A stretch of DNA of 64,000 nucleotides, from positions 434,001 to 498,000 of the forward strand of contig NZ_AP025185.1 in NCBI RefSeq assembly GCF_020886115.1. The letters run 5' to 3'. A program made the position numbers and the translations under genes. The first letter of the stretch is position 1; each line of letters opens with the position of its first letter. This stretch comes from Flavobacterium ammonificans. Lineage in GTDB: Bacteria; Bacteroidota; Bacteroidia; Flavobacteriales; Flavobacteriaceae. Positions 15,600-24,624 of this stretch are shown in pieces. The notes beneath the pieces were generated by a model, which was given only the letters and a program-made list of their open reading frames with translations, searched no databases and was not told the origin of the DNA.

Positions 15600-18361
15600 T
15601 TGATTTTCTCTACAAAAGGAATCGTTTCTTCTAAAATTTCGGTGAGCAACAACACAATTTGTTCCAAATAATCGTCTAGAATTTCATGGGTGATGATGGA
15701 GGTAGCTTCTTTTCCTGTTTTAAAATTGAATGGCAGAAAACCCGCTTTTAAGTTTTTAAACGATATAATTCCAGCTTCTATTGGCAAACCTTTCACTTCA
15801 TTTTGAAACATAAAAGCATAGGCTAAAACCTGAATAATTTTATCGTTTTTTATCTCCTCAGTCAGGCCGTCCCAACTGGACAAAGCAACACTTCCTTTTT
15901 CTACTTTTCCTGTTTTATAATCGATAATTCGGATGGTTCCGTTACGATTTTCGATTCGGTCTACATTCCCTTTAATCAAAACCGGAAAAGGTAATTTAGG
16001 ATGTTCTAACAGTCGTTCATAGGTTTGTTCCAAAGCAATAATTTGGATTTTGTCACCCGATTTAATGGTTTCCAACTCAACTTTCAAGAAGTTTGACACA
16101 TTGCGTTTTGCCACTTCAAAAGCTAACAAATTGCGTCCTTTCTTAATTTCGCCTTCTTTATATACCAATTTGAATTGTTTCAATACTTCGGTATCAACTT
16201 GCTTAAAACAATTTTGTATATCAAATTCAGAAATCAACCTTCCAATGAAAGGTTCATAAAGCGTTTTTAAGGTTTCGTGAATAATAGTTCCTAAGGTATT
16301 CAAAGCAATACTTTCTTCCACTTCCTCCACTTCTCGAATGCGAAGAATTTTTTGAAAATAAAAATCTATCGGATTCCTGATGTAACCCGTCAATGCTGAA
16401 GGAGAAAAACCCGCTTGTGCAATTTCTTTTAATCGCAACATCACAGATTCTGACTTTGGGACTTCCATAGGCAGATATGCTGTCTCAGGCAAAACTGCAT
16501 TGTATATTTCTTGCGATAAATTATGATTGGCTTGTCTTTCTACCTCCAACTGGGTGATAAATCGACTTCTTTCGCCAGCATCCAAGCCTTCACTTTCAGT
16601 ATTGTATAACAAATAAATGTTAGTCGCTCGTTGCAGCAAATGGTAGAAATGATAGGTATAAATAGCATCTTTTTCTTTGAATGTTGGCAAACCTAATTCC
16701 CGTTTCACATCATACGGAATAAAGGAATTGGACGATTTCCCCGCAGGAAATTTACCTTCATTCATAGACGTGACAATAACCGTATCAAAATCCAAAACCC
16801 TACTCTCTAAAACCCCCATAATTTGTAAGCCGTTTAGAGGTTCTCCTTCAAACGAAACCTCAGCAACATCTATCACTTGTTTATAAATGGCGTATAGCGT
16901 TTCAATCTTATCAATATGTTGGTGTTTTGAATAGTACGTAATCAATTTATTAATCACTTTGAAAATAGCAAAAACAAATGCTTTTGTTATCTTTTCCTCT
17001 TCATTATCGTTGCTTAAATTATTTTTCAAAGTCTGTAACAAACTAATAATGGTTTCCAAAACAGGAATGGCACCCGTCTCCCATTTTTTGAATAACATTA
17101 AAAATAATTCACTCGGATTTGGATTCAAATCCAATAACTTTTGGTGCGTAATGAAGGTATAATTATACTCATTAATGAGTTGCACTAATTCACGCGTTTG
17201 CGCATAGGGTTCCACTAAAGGATGAGTCAAAACATCCAAAACCTCTTTGTAATAGAACACATATCCCTTGTTGTTTCTCGACAACGAATTGGTGTGCATT
17301 TTAAATAATTTGGCTACCAAAATCTGTGCGGGATTATTCTTTGCCGAATACCCCATCGTAATATTTAATGCGCCAACCGAGGCCGGTAACGAATACAACA
17401 ACGGAACCAGCAAACTTTCTTCACCTAAAACTACCGCAACTTTATCTAAGGATTTATCAGGATTTTCTAGAATGGTTTGTTCCAAAATACTCCCTGCAAT
17501 TTTAGCTTGTCCTACTGACTTTGGAGTTCCGATTACCTGAATATTTTTAGTTCCAGAAAAATCGTTTACAATCCATTCAAATGGATGTGATTTATAATGC
17601 TTCCAGTTTTCTTTGAATCGGCGTAAAAACAGCCCTGCATCGTGATACGGGTCGTTCAGAAAAGTTTGATCAGCATCCCAATAAATTTTGGCTTGACCTA
17701 CGGCTAAGAGTTCTTGAACAATTTTTTCTTCGGCAGCATTTAAAGCATTAAATCCTGCAAAAATGAATTGTTTATTTTGAACGGTATTTAAAAAATGAAT
17801 TAAATTCTTAACCGCCTCTCTGTAAATCAATCCTTGGTAACCAATCCCTTTTGAAAGTAAATGATCGTATAAAGATTGGTAATAGTTGGGTAATAACTTC
17901 CAAAAATCAATATAGTTTTCGAGTAACTGTGTTTTATCTTCAACCTCAATTCCCCACTTTTTAATATCTTCAATATCCTTTAAGTAGGACAAAACATGAG
18001 GTGGCTCTAATAAATAACGATCAATCTCATTAAAATCCTGTAAAAGTGTTTTGGCCCAATTGGCAAACAATTCAAAAGACTGTTGTTGAGCAGTAGGTGT
18101 AATTGACAAATACACTTCGTAAAACTCAAACAACTGTTCGATAGTATCCACAGAACGAATTCCGGCAATATTTTGAATAAAATCTTCAATGCTAATTATT
18201 TCAGGCGAAAGCACTGTTTGGCTTAGCTGATTCTTTATAGCCTCAATTAAAAAAACCTTAGCTCGCTTATTAGGCAAAATAACAACTGTATTGGATAATT
18301 TATCCGAATAATTGTCAATAAGCACTGCTGCAATTTTATCTAAAAAAGAAGTATTTGTCAT
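15596..18361 (-). CDS. AddB-like PD-(D/E)XK nuclease
   Basis: 921 residues. The N-terminal part resembles a UvrD-like helicase fold of AddB (VVILPNKRAKVFLIEAI) but has no Walker A lysine motif, so the motor is probably inactive. The C-terminal nuclease has GNVDRI and IIDYKTGK, the PD-(D/E)XK metal and catalytic residues. No four-cysteine iron-sulfur set is visible. In Bacteroidota this protein pairs with a UvrD-type AddA to process double-strand breaks for RecA. The AddA-like partner is at 20869-24024, beyond two outer-membrane genes. Confidence 0.85.
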   Translation of the reverse strand: MTNTSFLDKIAAVLIDNYSDKLSNTVVILPNKRAKVFLIEAIKNQLSQTVLSPEIISIEDFIQNIAGIRSVDTIEQLFEFYEVYLSITPTAQQQSFELFANWAKTLLQDFNEIDRYLLEPPHVLSYLKDIEDIKKWGIEVEDKTQLLENYIDFWKLLPNYYQSLYDHLLSKGIGYQGLIYREAVKNLIHFLNTVQNKQFIFAGFNALNAAEEKIVQELLAVGQAKIYWDADQTFLNDPYHDAGLFLRRFKENWKHYKSHPFEWIVNDFSGTKNIQVIGTPKSVGQAKIAGSILEQTILENPDKSLDKVAVVLGEESLLVPLLYSLPASVGALNITMGYSAKNNPAQILVAKLFKMHTNSLSRNNKGYVFYYKEVLDVLTHPLVEPYAQTRELVQLINEYNYTFITHQKLLDLNPNPSELFLMLFKKWETGAIPVLETIISLLQTLKNNLSNDNEEEKITKAFVFAIFKVINKLITYYSKHQHIDKIETLYAIYKQVIDVAEVSFEGEPLNGLQIMGVLESRVLDFDTVIVTSMNEGKFPAGKSSNSFIPYDVKRELGLPTFKEKDAIYTYHFYHLLQRATNIYLLYNTESEGLDAGERSRFITQLEVERQANHNLSQEIYNAVLPETAYLPMEVPKSESVMLRLKEIAQAGFSPSALTGYIRNPIDFYFQKILRIREVEEVEESIALNTLGTIIHETLKTLYEPFIGRLISEFDIQNCFKQVDTEVLKQFKLVYKEGEIKKGRNLLAFEVAKRNVSNFLKVELETIKSGDKIQIIALEQTYERLLEHPKLPFPVLIKGNVDRIENRNGTIRIIDYKTGKVEKGSVALSSWDGLTEEIKNDKIIQVLAYAFMFQNEVKGLPIEAGIISFKNLKAGFLPFNFKTGKEATSIITHEILDDYLEQIVLLLTEILEETIPFVEKIN

Positions 18362-18373
18362 TCTATAAAAATA

Positions 18374-18403
18374 AAAAAACGCCCTGATAAATCAGGACGT
18401 TTT
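18374..18403 (-). terminator. terminator after the OmpA gene
   Basis: AAAACGCCCTGAT (18376-18388) pairs with ATCAGGACGTTTT (18391-18403) with one mismatch and a 2-base loop. The minus strand ends in a T-run. It separates the OmpA gene from the AddB-like gene. Confidence 0.8.
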
Positions 18404-18424
18404 CTAAAAAATATTTAAAGTATA

Positions 18425-19861
18425 TTATTTTTGTAATACTACTTCAGTTCTTCTGTTTTTAGCTTTTCCAGCAGCCGTTTTATTTGTTGCAACTGGCTTG
18501 CTTTCTCCATAACCAACAGCAGATAAATTTTCAGCTTTCATACCTCTTTCGATTAAAGCATTTCTAACTACGTCTGCTCTCTCTTGAGATAATTTTTGGT
18601 TGAATGCATCAGAACCATCACTATCAGTATGTCCTTCAATACTAAATTTAGCTGTAGGATATTGTTTCAATAAAGTAGAAATTGATTCAATTTTTACTGG
18701 AACATCTTCTGATCTGAAAGTAGCTTTTCCGCTATTGAAATAGATCATTTTAGCGTCTGCACTAACTTTATCTAAGTCAGCTGCGGTTACTTCTGGACAT
18801 CCTTTGTTGCTAGCAGGACCTGCAACTTCTGGACATGCATCATCTTTATCAGCTACACCATCTTTGTCAGTATCAGCCCAAGGACAACCTGCATTTTCTT
18901 TAGGACCGGCAACAGATGGACATTTGTCATCTTTATCAGCAACTCCATCTTTATCAGCATCTGGACATCCTTTTAAAGAAGCCAAACCAGCAACTTGTGG
19001 ACAAGCATCATTTGCATCAGTAACTCCATCACCATCAGCATCTGGGCATCCGTTCAAAGCAGCTAAACCAGCAACTTCAGGACAAGCATCACTTCCGTCT
19101 ACAATTCCATCTCCGTCAGTATCAGGACATCCGTTGAATTGTTTCAAACCAGCAACATCTGGACAAGCGTCTTCTTTGTCATAGATTCCGTCGTTATCCG
19201 TATCTGTTCCACCAAATTTAAAAACTAAACCAGCAGTATGTTGAGAGAATGATGGAGCATCAGGAGTAGCGGTTCCAGGAACAACTCTCTCTCCAAAGGA
19301 TTTTCTATATTTTGTAGTTAATTCTATTCCAAGATTTTCTGTTACCCAAAATGTAACTCCAGCTCCTGTATTAATAGTACCAAAACTAGCATCTCCAAAA
19401 AATGAATATCCTCCACCTACTGAAAGAGACGGATCAATTATTTTAGATTTGATTAGTGACTGGAATGAGTATCTAACAGTAGCATCAAGTCCATAATACG
19501 CTAAATCGCCTGGATTAGATACTAAATAACCACGTGAATCTGCACCAACTGCTGTTGGATTATAATTCACAAATTTACTAATCTTATTTACTGTACCAGA
19601 AACTCCAAAAGTGAAGTTGTCGCCAATATATTTAGAAACTCCAATATACGATATTGTAGGCAAAATATTCCAGTTATCTTTAACTGCAAAAGGTTGTGAA
19701 AAATGACGATCTAACCATTCGTGGCCGCCATCAGCTCCTGTTTTTGTGTCAATGGCATTTGCCCCAAAAGAGATAGCCCATGGATTATTACTGTCTTGCG
19801 CATTTGAGCTTAAACCCAAAATCATACAAATAGCAATTACAATTTTGTTGAAATGTTTCAT
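18425..19861 (-). CDS. OmpA-family outer membrane protein with TSP type-3 repeats
   Basis: 478 residues. A signal peptide (about 1-21, NAQ cut) is followed by an 8-strand-type beta barrel (about 25-215). Five calcium-binding thrombospondin type-3 repeats (about 219-356) each carry D-x-D-x-D-G and CP..AG...GCP. The C-terminal OmpA/MotB peptidoglycan-binding domain (about 372-478) contains SIEGHTDSDGSDAFNQKLS. It tethers the outer membrane to the cell wall. It has its own promoter and terminator and is probably highly expressed. A barrel-only paralogue lies directly upstream. Confidence 0.93.
   Translation of the reverse strand: MKHFNKIVIAICMILGLSSNAQDSNNPWAISFGANAIDTKTGADGGHEWLDRHFSQPFAVKDNWNILPTISYIGVSKYIGDNFTFGVSGTVNKISKFVNYNPTAVGADSRGYLVSNPGDLAYYGLDATVRYSFQSLIKSKIIDPSLSVGGGYSFFGDASFGTINTGAGVTFWVTENLGIELTTKYRKSFGERVVPGTATPDAPSFSQHTAGLVFKFGGTDTDNDGIYDKEDACPDVAGLKQFNGCPDTDGDGIVDGSDACPEVAGLAALNGCPDADGDGVTDANDACPQVAGLASLKGCPDADKDGVADKDDKCPSVAGPKENAGCPWADTDKDGVADKDDACPEVAGPASNKGCPEVTAADLDKVSADAKMIYFNSGKATFRSEDVPVKIESISTLLKQYPTAKFSIEGHTDSDGSDAFNQKLSQERADVVRNALIERGMKAENLSAVGYGESKPVATNKTAAGKAKNRRTEVVLQK
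18794..19207 (-). repeat. tandem coding repeats (TSP type-3)
   Basis: The DNA encoding the five TSP3 units is itself repetitive, with a period of about 72-84 bases. It makes a false open frame on the opposite strand. Repeat number could vary between strains by slippage or recombination. Confidence 0.7.
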
Positions 19862-19895
19862 ACTTGATTTTTTAAATTACTTTAGTTAATTGTAT

Positions 19896-19925
19896 CAAAA
19901 GTACTATAAAATTATTTAACTACAA
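19896..19925 (-). promoter_or_regulatory. promoter of the OmpA gene
   Basis: On the minus strand TTG (19925-19923), a 19-base spacer and TACTTTTG (19903-19896). This matches the flavobacterial consensus fully. The same TTTTG-N19-TACTTTTG arrangement is found at the paralogue. Confidence 0.75.
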
Positions 19926-19998
19926 AATTTCAATCCACAATGTAGTGCTAAATCATTGAAATTAAATACTTTGTGGAAGGTAGCAATTTTTCTACATA

Positions 19999-20030
19999 AA
20001 AAAACTCTAGCCTTTCGACTAGAGTTTTTT
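19999..20030 (-). terminator. terminator after the barrel-only paralogue
   Basis: AAAAAACTCTAG (19999-20010) and CTAGAGTTTTTT (20019-20030) form a perfect 12-bp stem with an 8-base loop and T-runs on both strands. Confidence 0.85.
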
Positions 20031-20049
20031 AAAAATTATATTAATTTAC

Positions 20050-20706
20050 TTACTTAGTTTCTCCAAACTTAAATACTAAACCAAAAGAATGTTGTAAAAA
20101 TGAAGGTGAATCAGGCATTTCAGCTATAGCTCTTTCCCCAAAAGATTTTTTGTAAGTTGAAGCTAATTCAAAACCTAAATTCTCTGTCATCCAATAAGTT
20201 ACACCAATACCTGTATTTAGAGTTCCATAACTAGAATCTCCTAGGAAAGAATATCCAGCTCCAAATGAAGCAGTAGGCTCAAATGATTTTGATTTAATCA
20301 AACTTTGAAAACTATATTTCAAGAAAGTGTCCAATCCAAAATAAGAAAGATCTCCAGGATTAGTAACAACATAATTTCTAGCATCTCTTTCTGGTGATGT
20401 TGGATTAAGGGTAACAAATTTACTCATTTTGTTAGCAGATCCTGAAAAACCAAAACTAAAGTTGTCTCCAATATACTTCGATACTCCAATGTAAGAAATT
20501 GTTGGCAGCATGTTCCAATTTTGCTTAACTGCAAATGGATGTGACACGTGGTAATCCAACCAATTGTTTCCTCCAGTTGCACTTGTTCTTGTATCAATAG
20601 CATTCGCCCCAAAAGATACAGCCCATGGATTTTTACTGTCTTGTGCAAAAGAATTTAATCCAATTACAAGCAATACAGCCGTTACAATTTTGTTTAAATG
20701 TTTCAT
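20050..20706 (-). CDS. barrel-only paralogue of the OmpA protein
   Basis: 218 residues. It aligns along its whole length with residues 1-217 of the downstream OmpA protein, including the signal peptide and the strings SFGANAIDT, LPTISYIGVSKYIGDNF and YSFQSLIKSK. It stops exactly where the TSP3 repeats begin in the neighbour. It therefore lacks both the calcium-repeat linker and the peptidoglycan-binding domain. The mature protein should be an outer-membrane barrel alone. Its promoter has the same design as its neighbour's, so the two arose by tandem duplication with loss or gain of the C-terminal domains. Confidence 0.88.
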   Translation of the reverse strand: MKHLNKIVTAVLLVIGLNSFAQDSKNPWAVSFGANAIDTRTSATGGNNWLDYHVSHPFAVKQNWNMLPTISYIGVSKYIGDNFSFGFSGSANKMSKFVTLNPTSPERDARNYVVTNPGDLSYFGLDTFLKYSFQSLIKSKSFEPTASFGAGYSFLGDSSYGTLNTGIGVTYWMTENLGFELASTYKKSFGERAIAEMPDSPSFLQHSFGLVFKFGETK

Positions 20707-20758
20707 AGTTATTTTAAATTAATTAATAATAATTTGTGCTTTATTTTAAAATTTTTAA

Positions 20759-20788
20759 CAAAAGTAGAATCAAATTTTAGAATATCAA
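20759..20788 (-). promoter_or_regulatory. promoter of the barrel-only paralogue
   Basis: On the minus strand TTG (20788-20786), a 19-base spacer and TACTTTTG (20766-20759), identical in elements and spacing to the OmpA promoter. Confidence 0.75.
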
Positions 20789-20868
20789 AACAATTGACAA
20801 TAATTCTTCTATACAATAAGCTATTCTTTAAAAGTAATTCGGAAAAAAATGGATTCCTTGATAATAAA

Positions 20869-23800
20869 TTAATTCTCAAATTCAACTGTTATATCTTTTG
20901 CAATGTACACTAATGCTTTCTGAATTACTTTATAGCCCATATCTTCAATAGCTTTTTGGTAATTTTCCAATTGTATTTTATATTTCGGATTGGAAGCGCC
21001 TGTTTTATAATCCAAAAGAAAAACTTTATTGTTAGAATCAATCACCATTCGATCGGGTTTGATGGATTGTCCTTCCTTTTGAATGATAGTTTGCTCATTT
21101 AATACTTGATTTCCTTCTGCAAAATGATTCGATAACGACTCATGTTCTACAATACTTAAGATTGTTTGTAGGACAATGTCTCTTTGGCTAAATTGTATCA
21201 ACCCATTTTCAAGGGCTTTGGTAATAGCAAGTTCAACATCATTTTTAGTTTTTACAAAGGATAAAATTTCGTGAATCACATTCCCATATTCAATAGCTTC
21301 TTGTTGATGGGTGCCCCACATTAAAGATTCTCGTTTTGCTATTTTGATATTTTTAGGGTTTAAAACTTCTGCCACAAAAGGAATAGTTTTAGTGCTATCT
21401 TCGTGTTTTTCTTCTAAAGATAATTTTGCTGAGTTCCCCAACTCATATTCGAATCGATCCTCTTGAAACAAACCTTGCGCTATTAAATAATTGATAAAAA
21501 AAGCACACATATTATTCTTTGGCACTTCGCCTTTGCTAGATAAATTTTTACTTGAAATAATATACAATTGCTCTTCAGCTCGGGTCAAAGCAACATACAA
21601 CACATTAATATTGTCCAATAATTCTTCTTGCTTTTTAATAGTGTATAACTCTAATGCATCCTCTCCAAACCCTTCTACGGCAGTGCTATTGTCAATTAAA
21701 ACTTTTGGCAAACCAACCGTTTCTTCCTCGGCATTCAACCACAATTTATCTTTAGGTTTTCGACTATAATCTTCCTCAGCAAAAGGCATAATTACCACTG
21801 GAAATTCCAATCCTTTGGATTTGTGAATGGTCATAATTCGTACAGCATTGGTACCTTCGGGTGACGGAATGCTGAATTTCTCAGCGCTTTTATCCCAAAA
21901 ATCCAGAAAATCAGCAACACCTGCCTGATTGCGAATGTCTCTTTCTAATACGATATCCATAAAATATTGCACATAACTAGAAGTACGAAGCGCTGGTGAA
22001 ATAAATTTACTTACTATAATTTCTACTGCTTCGTATAGGGATTTTTTTCGGAGATTTTGAAAGGATAAATCCAAATTAAATTGCAACAACCAATTTTCAA
22101 ATTCGGTTTCTTGAGCCAACACTTTGCCTTTAGCAATAAAATCATGTACTGGTAGTTGTTCTTGAGCGTGCAAAGCCAAATAATGTAAGAAATGAGCTTT
22201 GGCATCTACATCAGTACTATTTTTTAAATATCTTAATAAATGAATAATAAATCGTACCTCGGTCGCATTTTGAATCATCAAAGTTTCAGACGACAATAGA
22301 GGAACACCTTGCTCTGTTAGATAATTTGCCACTGCAATTCCTTGTCCGCGTTTGCGGGTCAAGATGACAATATCTTTATATTCAAAACCTTTTTCAAGTA
22401 CCTTATTTATGGTCTCCAAAGTAGCTTGCACATACATTTCGGTTTTGTCCAATGCTTCTTCTTCTGTTTCCGATGTGTCTGGAAGAAACGAAATATTGAC
22501 ATAGCCGCCTGTTTTGGAATTTACTTTTTGATGACTGTGATTTTCATACAAATCTTTGTAATCAGGATGCTGAAATTCATTAGCCATTAATTTAAAAAAG
22601 CTGTTGTTGAATTCAATAATTTGGGAATACGAACGGTAATTGTATTCCAATTGAGTTAATTTCTTATCTGGGTTGTTGAATGGATTTTCATCTTTACTCA
22701 ACTCAATAAATTGCTCTGCTTTTCCGCCACGCCAGCGGTAAATAGATTGTTTGGGGTCGCCCACAATCATCAAAGTCCCTTTAACTCCATATTCGTCTTG
22801 ACCGGAAAGCGCATTATCAATAAGCGGAATCAAATTTTGCCATTGCATCTCGGAAGTATCCTGAAATTCGTCAATAAAAAAATGACGGTAGCGTTCGCCT
22901 AAACGTTCATATATAAAAGGAGCCGGTTGGTTTTGAATTTCTCTATGAATTAACGCATTGAATTCGGTAATGGATAAAATATTTTGTTCTTGTTGAATTT
23001 TAGCCAATTCATTACTGACTGTATTCAACAACGACAAAGGCGTAATGTTTTTTAAGAACGCTTTATAAAAATAAATCTTTTCAAATAAGGCATAGACTTT
23101 AGACAAAATAGCTAACAAATCAGGAATAATAGCTTCAATAATTGCGCGATCAGTTGCTGTTTTATTGATGGCAACATCGTCCACTTCCTTGAACATTTTA
23201 TTTTTGGGATTGAATTTCCCAGCTTGAATGCTTGCAATGTGATTGGGAAAAGTACCTCTTGAAAACGATTTTACGTCAATGCCTTTTTGTTCAATAAGCG
23301 CGGCCGCTTCGTCACCTAAAACATTGGTTTCTTTTTCTAAATCCTCACAAACAGCCGTTAGTTTTTTCTTGATTTCGAGAAATTCAGTAATCGATTTATC
23401 TTGAAAATGGGTGATTTCATTTCGATTGTTTTCATTCAGAACTAATTTTCCGGTTTCTAAAATTTCACGGGAAATGTCCCAAGATTTATCATCGTCGGTT
23501 TTTTCCATAGTGAAATCGACTAATAAATTAGTCAAAATTTCGTCTTCGCCTGCTTTTGCAATAATAGCATCTACGGCTTCAATCAATAAATTTTCGGTAT
23601 CCAATGACACTTCAAACGTCATGGGTAAATTCAAATCGTGTGCAAAAGCACGAATCACTTTATGTGTAAATTTATCGATAGTTGAAATGTCAAAAGCAGC
23701 ATAATTATGAATGATGTGCTTGATGATCTGTTGTGACTTGGTTTTAATTTGGGCAATGGAAAGTCCTGTGTCCACTGACAAATCTTGCATTAAATCTTGC

Positions 23801-24024
23801 GCCTTTGAAGATGGATTTTCTTTAGCAAATTCGGACAAACTTCCCACAATTCGGCTTTTCATTTCGTGTACCGCTTTGTTGGTAAACGTAATGGCTAAAA
23901 TGTTTCGATATGCATCATTTTTGGGCGAAGTCAAGATGATTTTTAAATATTCTTTGACCAAGGCATAGGTTTTTCCAGAACCGGCTGAGGCGTCGTAAAT
24001 CGAAAAGGAGTGTCTTTGCATCAT
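20869..24024 (-). CDS. AddA-like UvrD-family helicase-nuclease
   Basis: 1051 residues. Helicase motifs are all present: Walker A ASAGSGKT (12-19), motif II FIDEFQDTS, motif III VGDPKQSIYRWRGG, motif IV LEYNYRS, motif V TIHKSKGLEFPVV and motif VI VALTRAEEQLY. The C-terminal RecB-type nuclease has LLDYKTG. It unwinds and degrades broken DNA ends with the AddB-like partner at 15596-18361. The two genes have the same orientation but are separated by the two OmpA-type genes, each with its own promoter and terminator. They are therefore not in one operon. Confidence 0.9.
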   Translation of the reverse strand: MMQRHSFSIYDASAGSGKTYALVKEYLKIILTSPKNDAYRNILAITFTNKAVHEMKSRIVGSLSEFAKENPSSKAQDLMQDLSVDTGLSIAQIKTKSQQIIKHIIHNYAAFDISTIDKFTHKVIRAFAHDLNLPMTFEVSLDTENLLIEAVDAIIAKAGEDEILTNLLVDFTMEKTDDDKSWDISREILETGKLVLNENNRNEITHFQDKSITEFLEIKKKLTAVCEDLEKETNVLGDEAAALIEQKGIDVKSFSRGTFPNHIASIQAGKFNPKNKMFKEVDDVAINKTATDRAIIEAIIPDLLAILSKVYALFEKIYFYKAFLKNITPLSLLNTVSNELAKIQQEQNILSITEFNALIHREIQNQPAPFIYERLGERYRHFFIDEFQDTSEMQWQNLIPLIDNALSGQDEYGVKGTLMIVGDPKQSIYRWRGGKAEQFIELSKDENPFNNPDKKLTQLEYNYRSYSQIIEFNNSFFKLMANEFQHPDYKDLYENHSHQKVNSKTGGYVNISFLPDTSETEEEALDKTEMYVQATLETINKVLEKGFEYKDIVILTRKRGQGIAVANYLTEQGVPLLSSETLMIQNATEVRFIIHLLRYLKNSTDVDAKAHFLHYLALHAQEQLPVHDFIAKGKVLAQETEFENWLLQFNLDLSFQNLRKKSLYEAVEIIVSKFISPALRTSSYVQYFMDIVLERDIRNQAGVADFLDFWDKSAEKFSIPSPEGTNAVRIMTIHKSKGLEFPVVIMPFAEEDYSRKPKDKLWLNAEEETVGLPKVLIDNSTAVEGFGEDALELYTIKKQEELLDNINVLYVALTRAEEQLYIISSKNLSSKGEVPKNNMCAFFINYLIAQGLFQEDRFEYELGNSAKLSLEEKHEDSTKTIPFVAEVLNPKNIKIAKRESLMWGTHQQEAIEYGNVIHEILSFVKTKNDVELAITKALENGLIQFSQRDIVLQTILSIVEHESLSNHFAEGNQVLNEQTIIQKEGQSIKPDRMVIDSNNKVFLLDYKTGASNPKYKIQLENYQKAIEDMGYKVIQKALVYIAKDITVEFEN

Positions 24025-24060
24025 TTGGGTTTATAATTGTATTCGGGTACTGAAAACGAA

Positions 24061-24180
24061 ACTCCTAGCCCTTCCCGAAGTTTCGGGAGAAGCGGCATCC
24101 TTTTTATTGAAGACTGAGGCACCCGAAGTCCTCAATAAAAAGATATAGCTTAAAGCAGGATTAGCTTCTCGGAATTTTGG
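24061..24180. repeat. structured intergenic element with two hairpins
   Basis: A structured block between divergent addA-like and rbfA genes. It has a small hairpin TCCCGA/TCGGGA (24073-24088) and a 16-bp stem with one mismatch (24100-24115 with 24127-24142; 11-base loop). The surroundings read AGCGGCATCCTTTTT ... AAAAAGATATAGC, then AGCAGGATTAGCTTC. I recall this consensus as a family of dispersed repeats in Flavobacterium intergenic regions. It has no ORF and contains GC-rich patches unlike neighbouring DNA. Confidence 0.6.
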
Positions 24181-24230
24181 TTCGATTTAAAATTTGTTCG
24201 AATAAAGTTTAAAAGTAGTATTTTTGCATC

Positions 24231-24623
24231 ATGGAAACAAATAGACAGAAAAAAATAGGTGGCGTTATCCAAAAAGATTTGGTGGATATCCTACAAGGTG
24301 AAGTGAGAAAAAATGGAATAACCAATTTGATTATTTCCGTATCCAAAGTCGCAGTGACTTCAGATTTGTCTGTTGCCACAGTATATTTAAGTATTTTCCC
24401 GCAGGAGAAAGCCAAAGAAACTTTAGTGGCAATCAAGTCGAATTCTACTTTAATTAAACACGATTTATCGCAACGTGTGCGTTTACAATTGCGTAAAGTG
24501 CCCAACTTAGTTTTCTTTATTGACGATTCTTTGGATTATATCGAAAAAATTGACAAGGCATTAGCCAACAGAGATAACCCAATTGAAAACAGAGAACTTT
24601 TAGAAAAACGCAGACAATCTTAA
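24231..24623 (+). CDS. rbfA: 30S ribosome-binding factor A
   Basis: 130 residues, single KH-like domain. The family pattern is seen in KKIGGVIQKDLVDIL, VTSDLSVATVYLSIF and VRLQLRKVPNLVFFIDDSLDY. It binds the 30S subunit during late maturation of 16S rRNA and is needed for growth in the cold. The stop codon is followed after one base by the start of an FtsX-type permease gene, so the two are cotranscribed and probably translationally coupled. Confidence 0.93.
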   Translation: METNRQKKIGGVIQKDLVDILQGEVRKNGITNLIISVSKVAVTSDLSVATVYLSIFPQEKAKETLVAIKSNSTLIKHDLSQRVRLQLRKVPNLVFFIDDSLDYIEKIDKALANRDNPIENRELLEKRRQS

Positions 24624-24624
24624 A

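Noticed and set aside
18804..19184. 126-codon open frame opposite the OmpA TSP3 repeats
   Set aside because: It is the mirror of the repetitive calcium-loop codons, is Ser/Pro/Ala-rich, and has no promoter or homology-like features.
18794..19207. Regularly spaced repeats that could suggest a CRISPR array
   Set aside because: The repeats are in-frame TSP3 coding units with no spacers of constant length; no cas genes are present.
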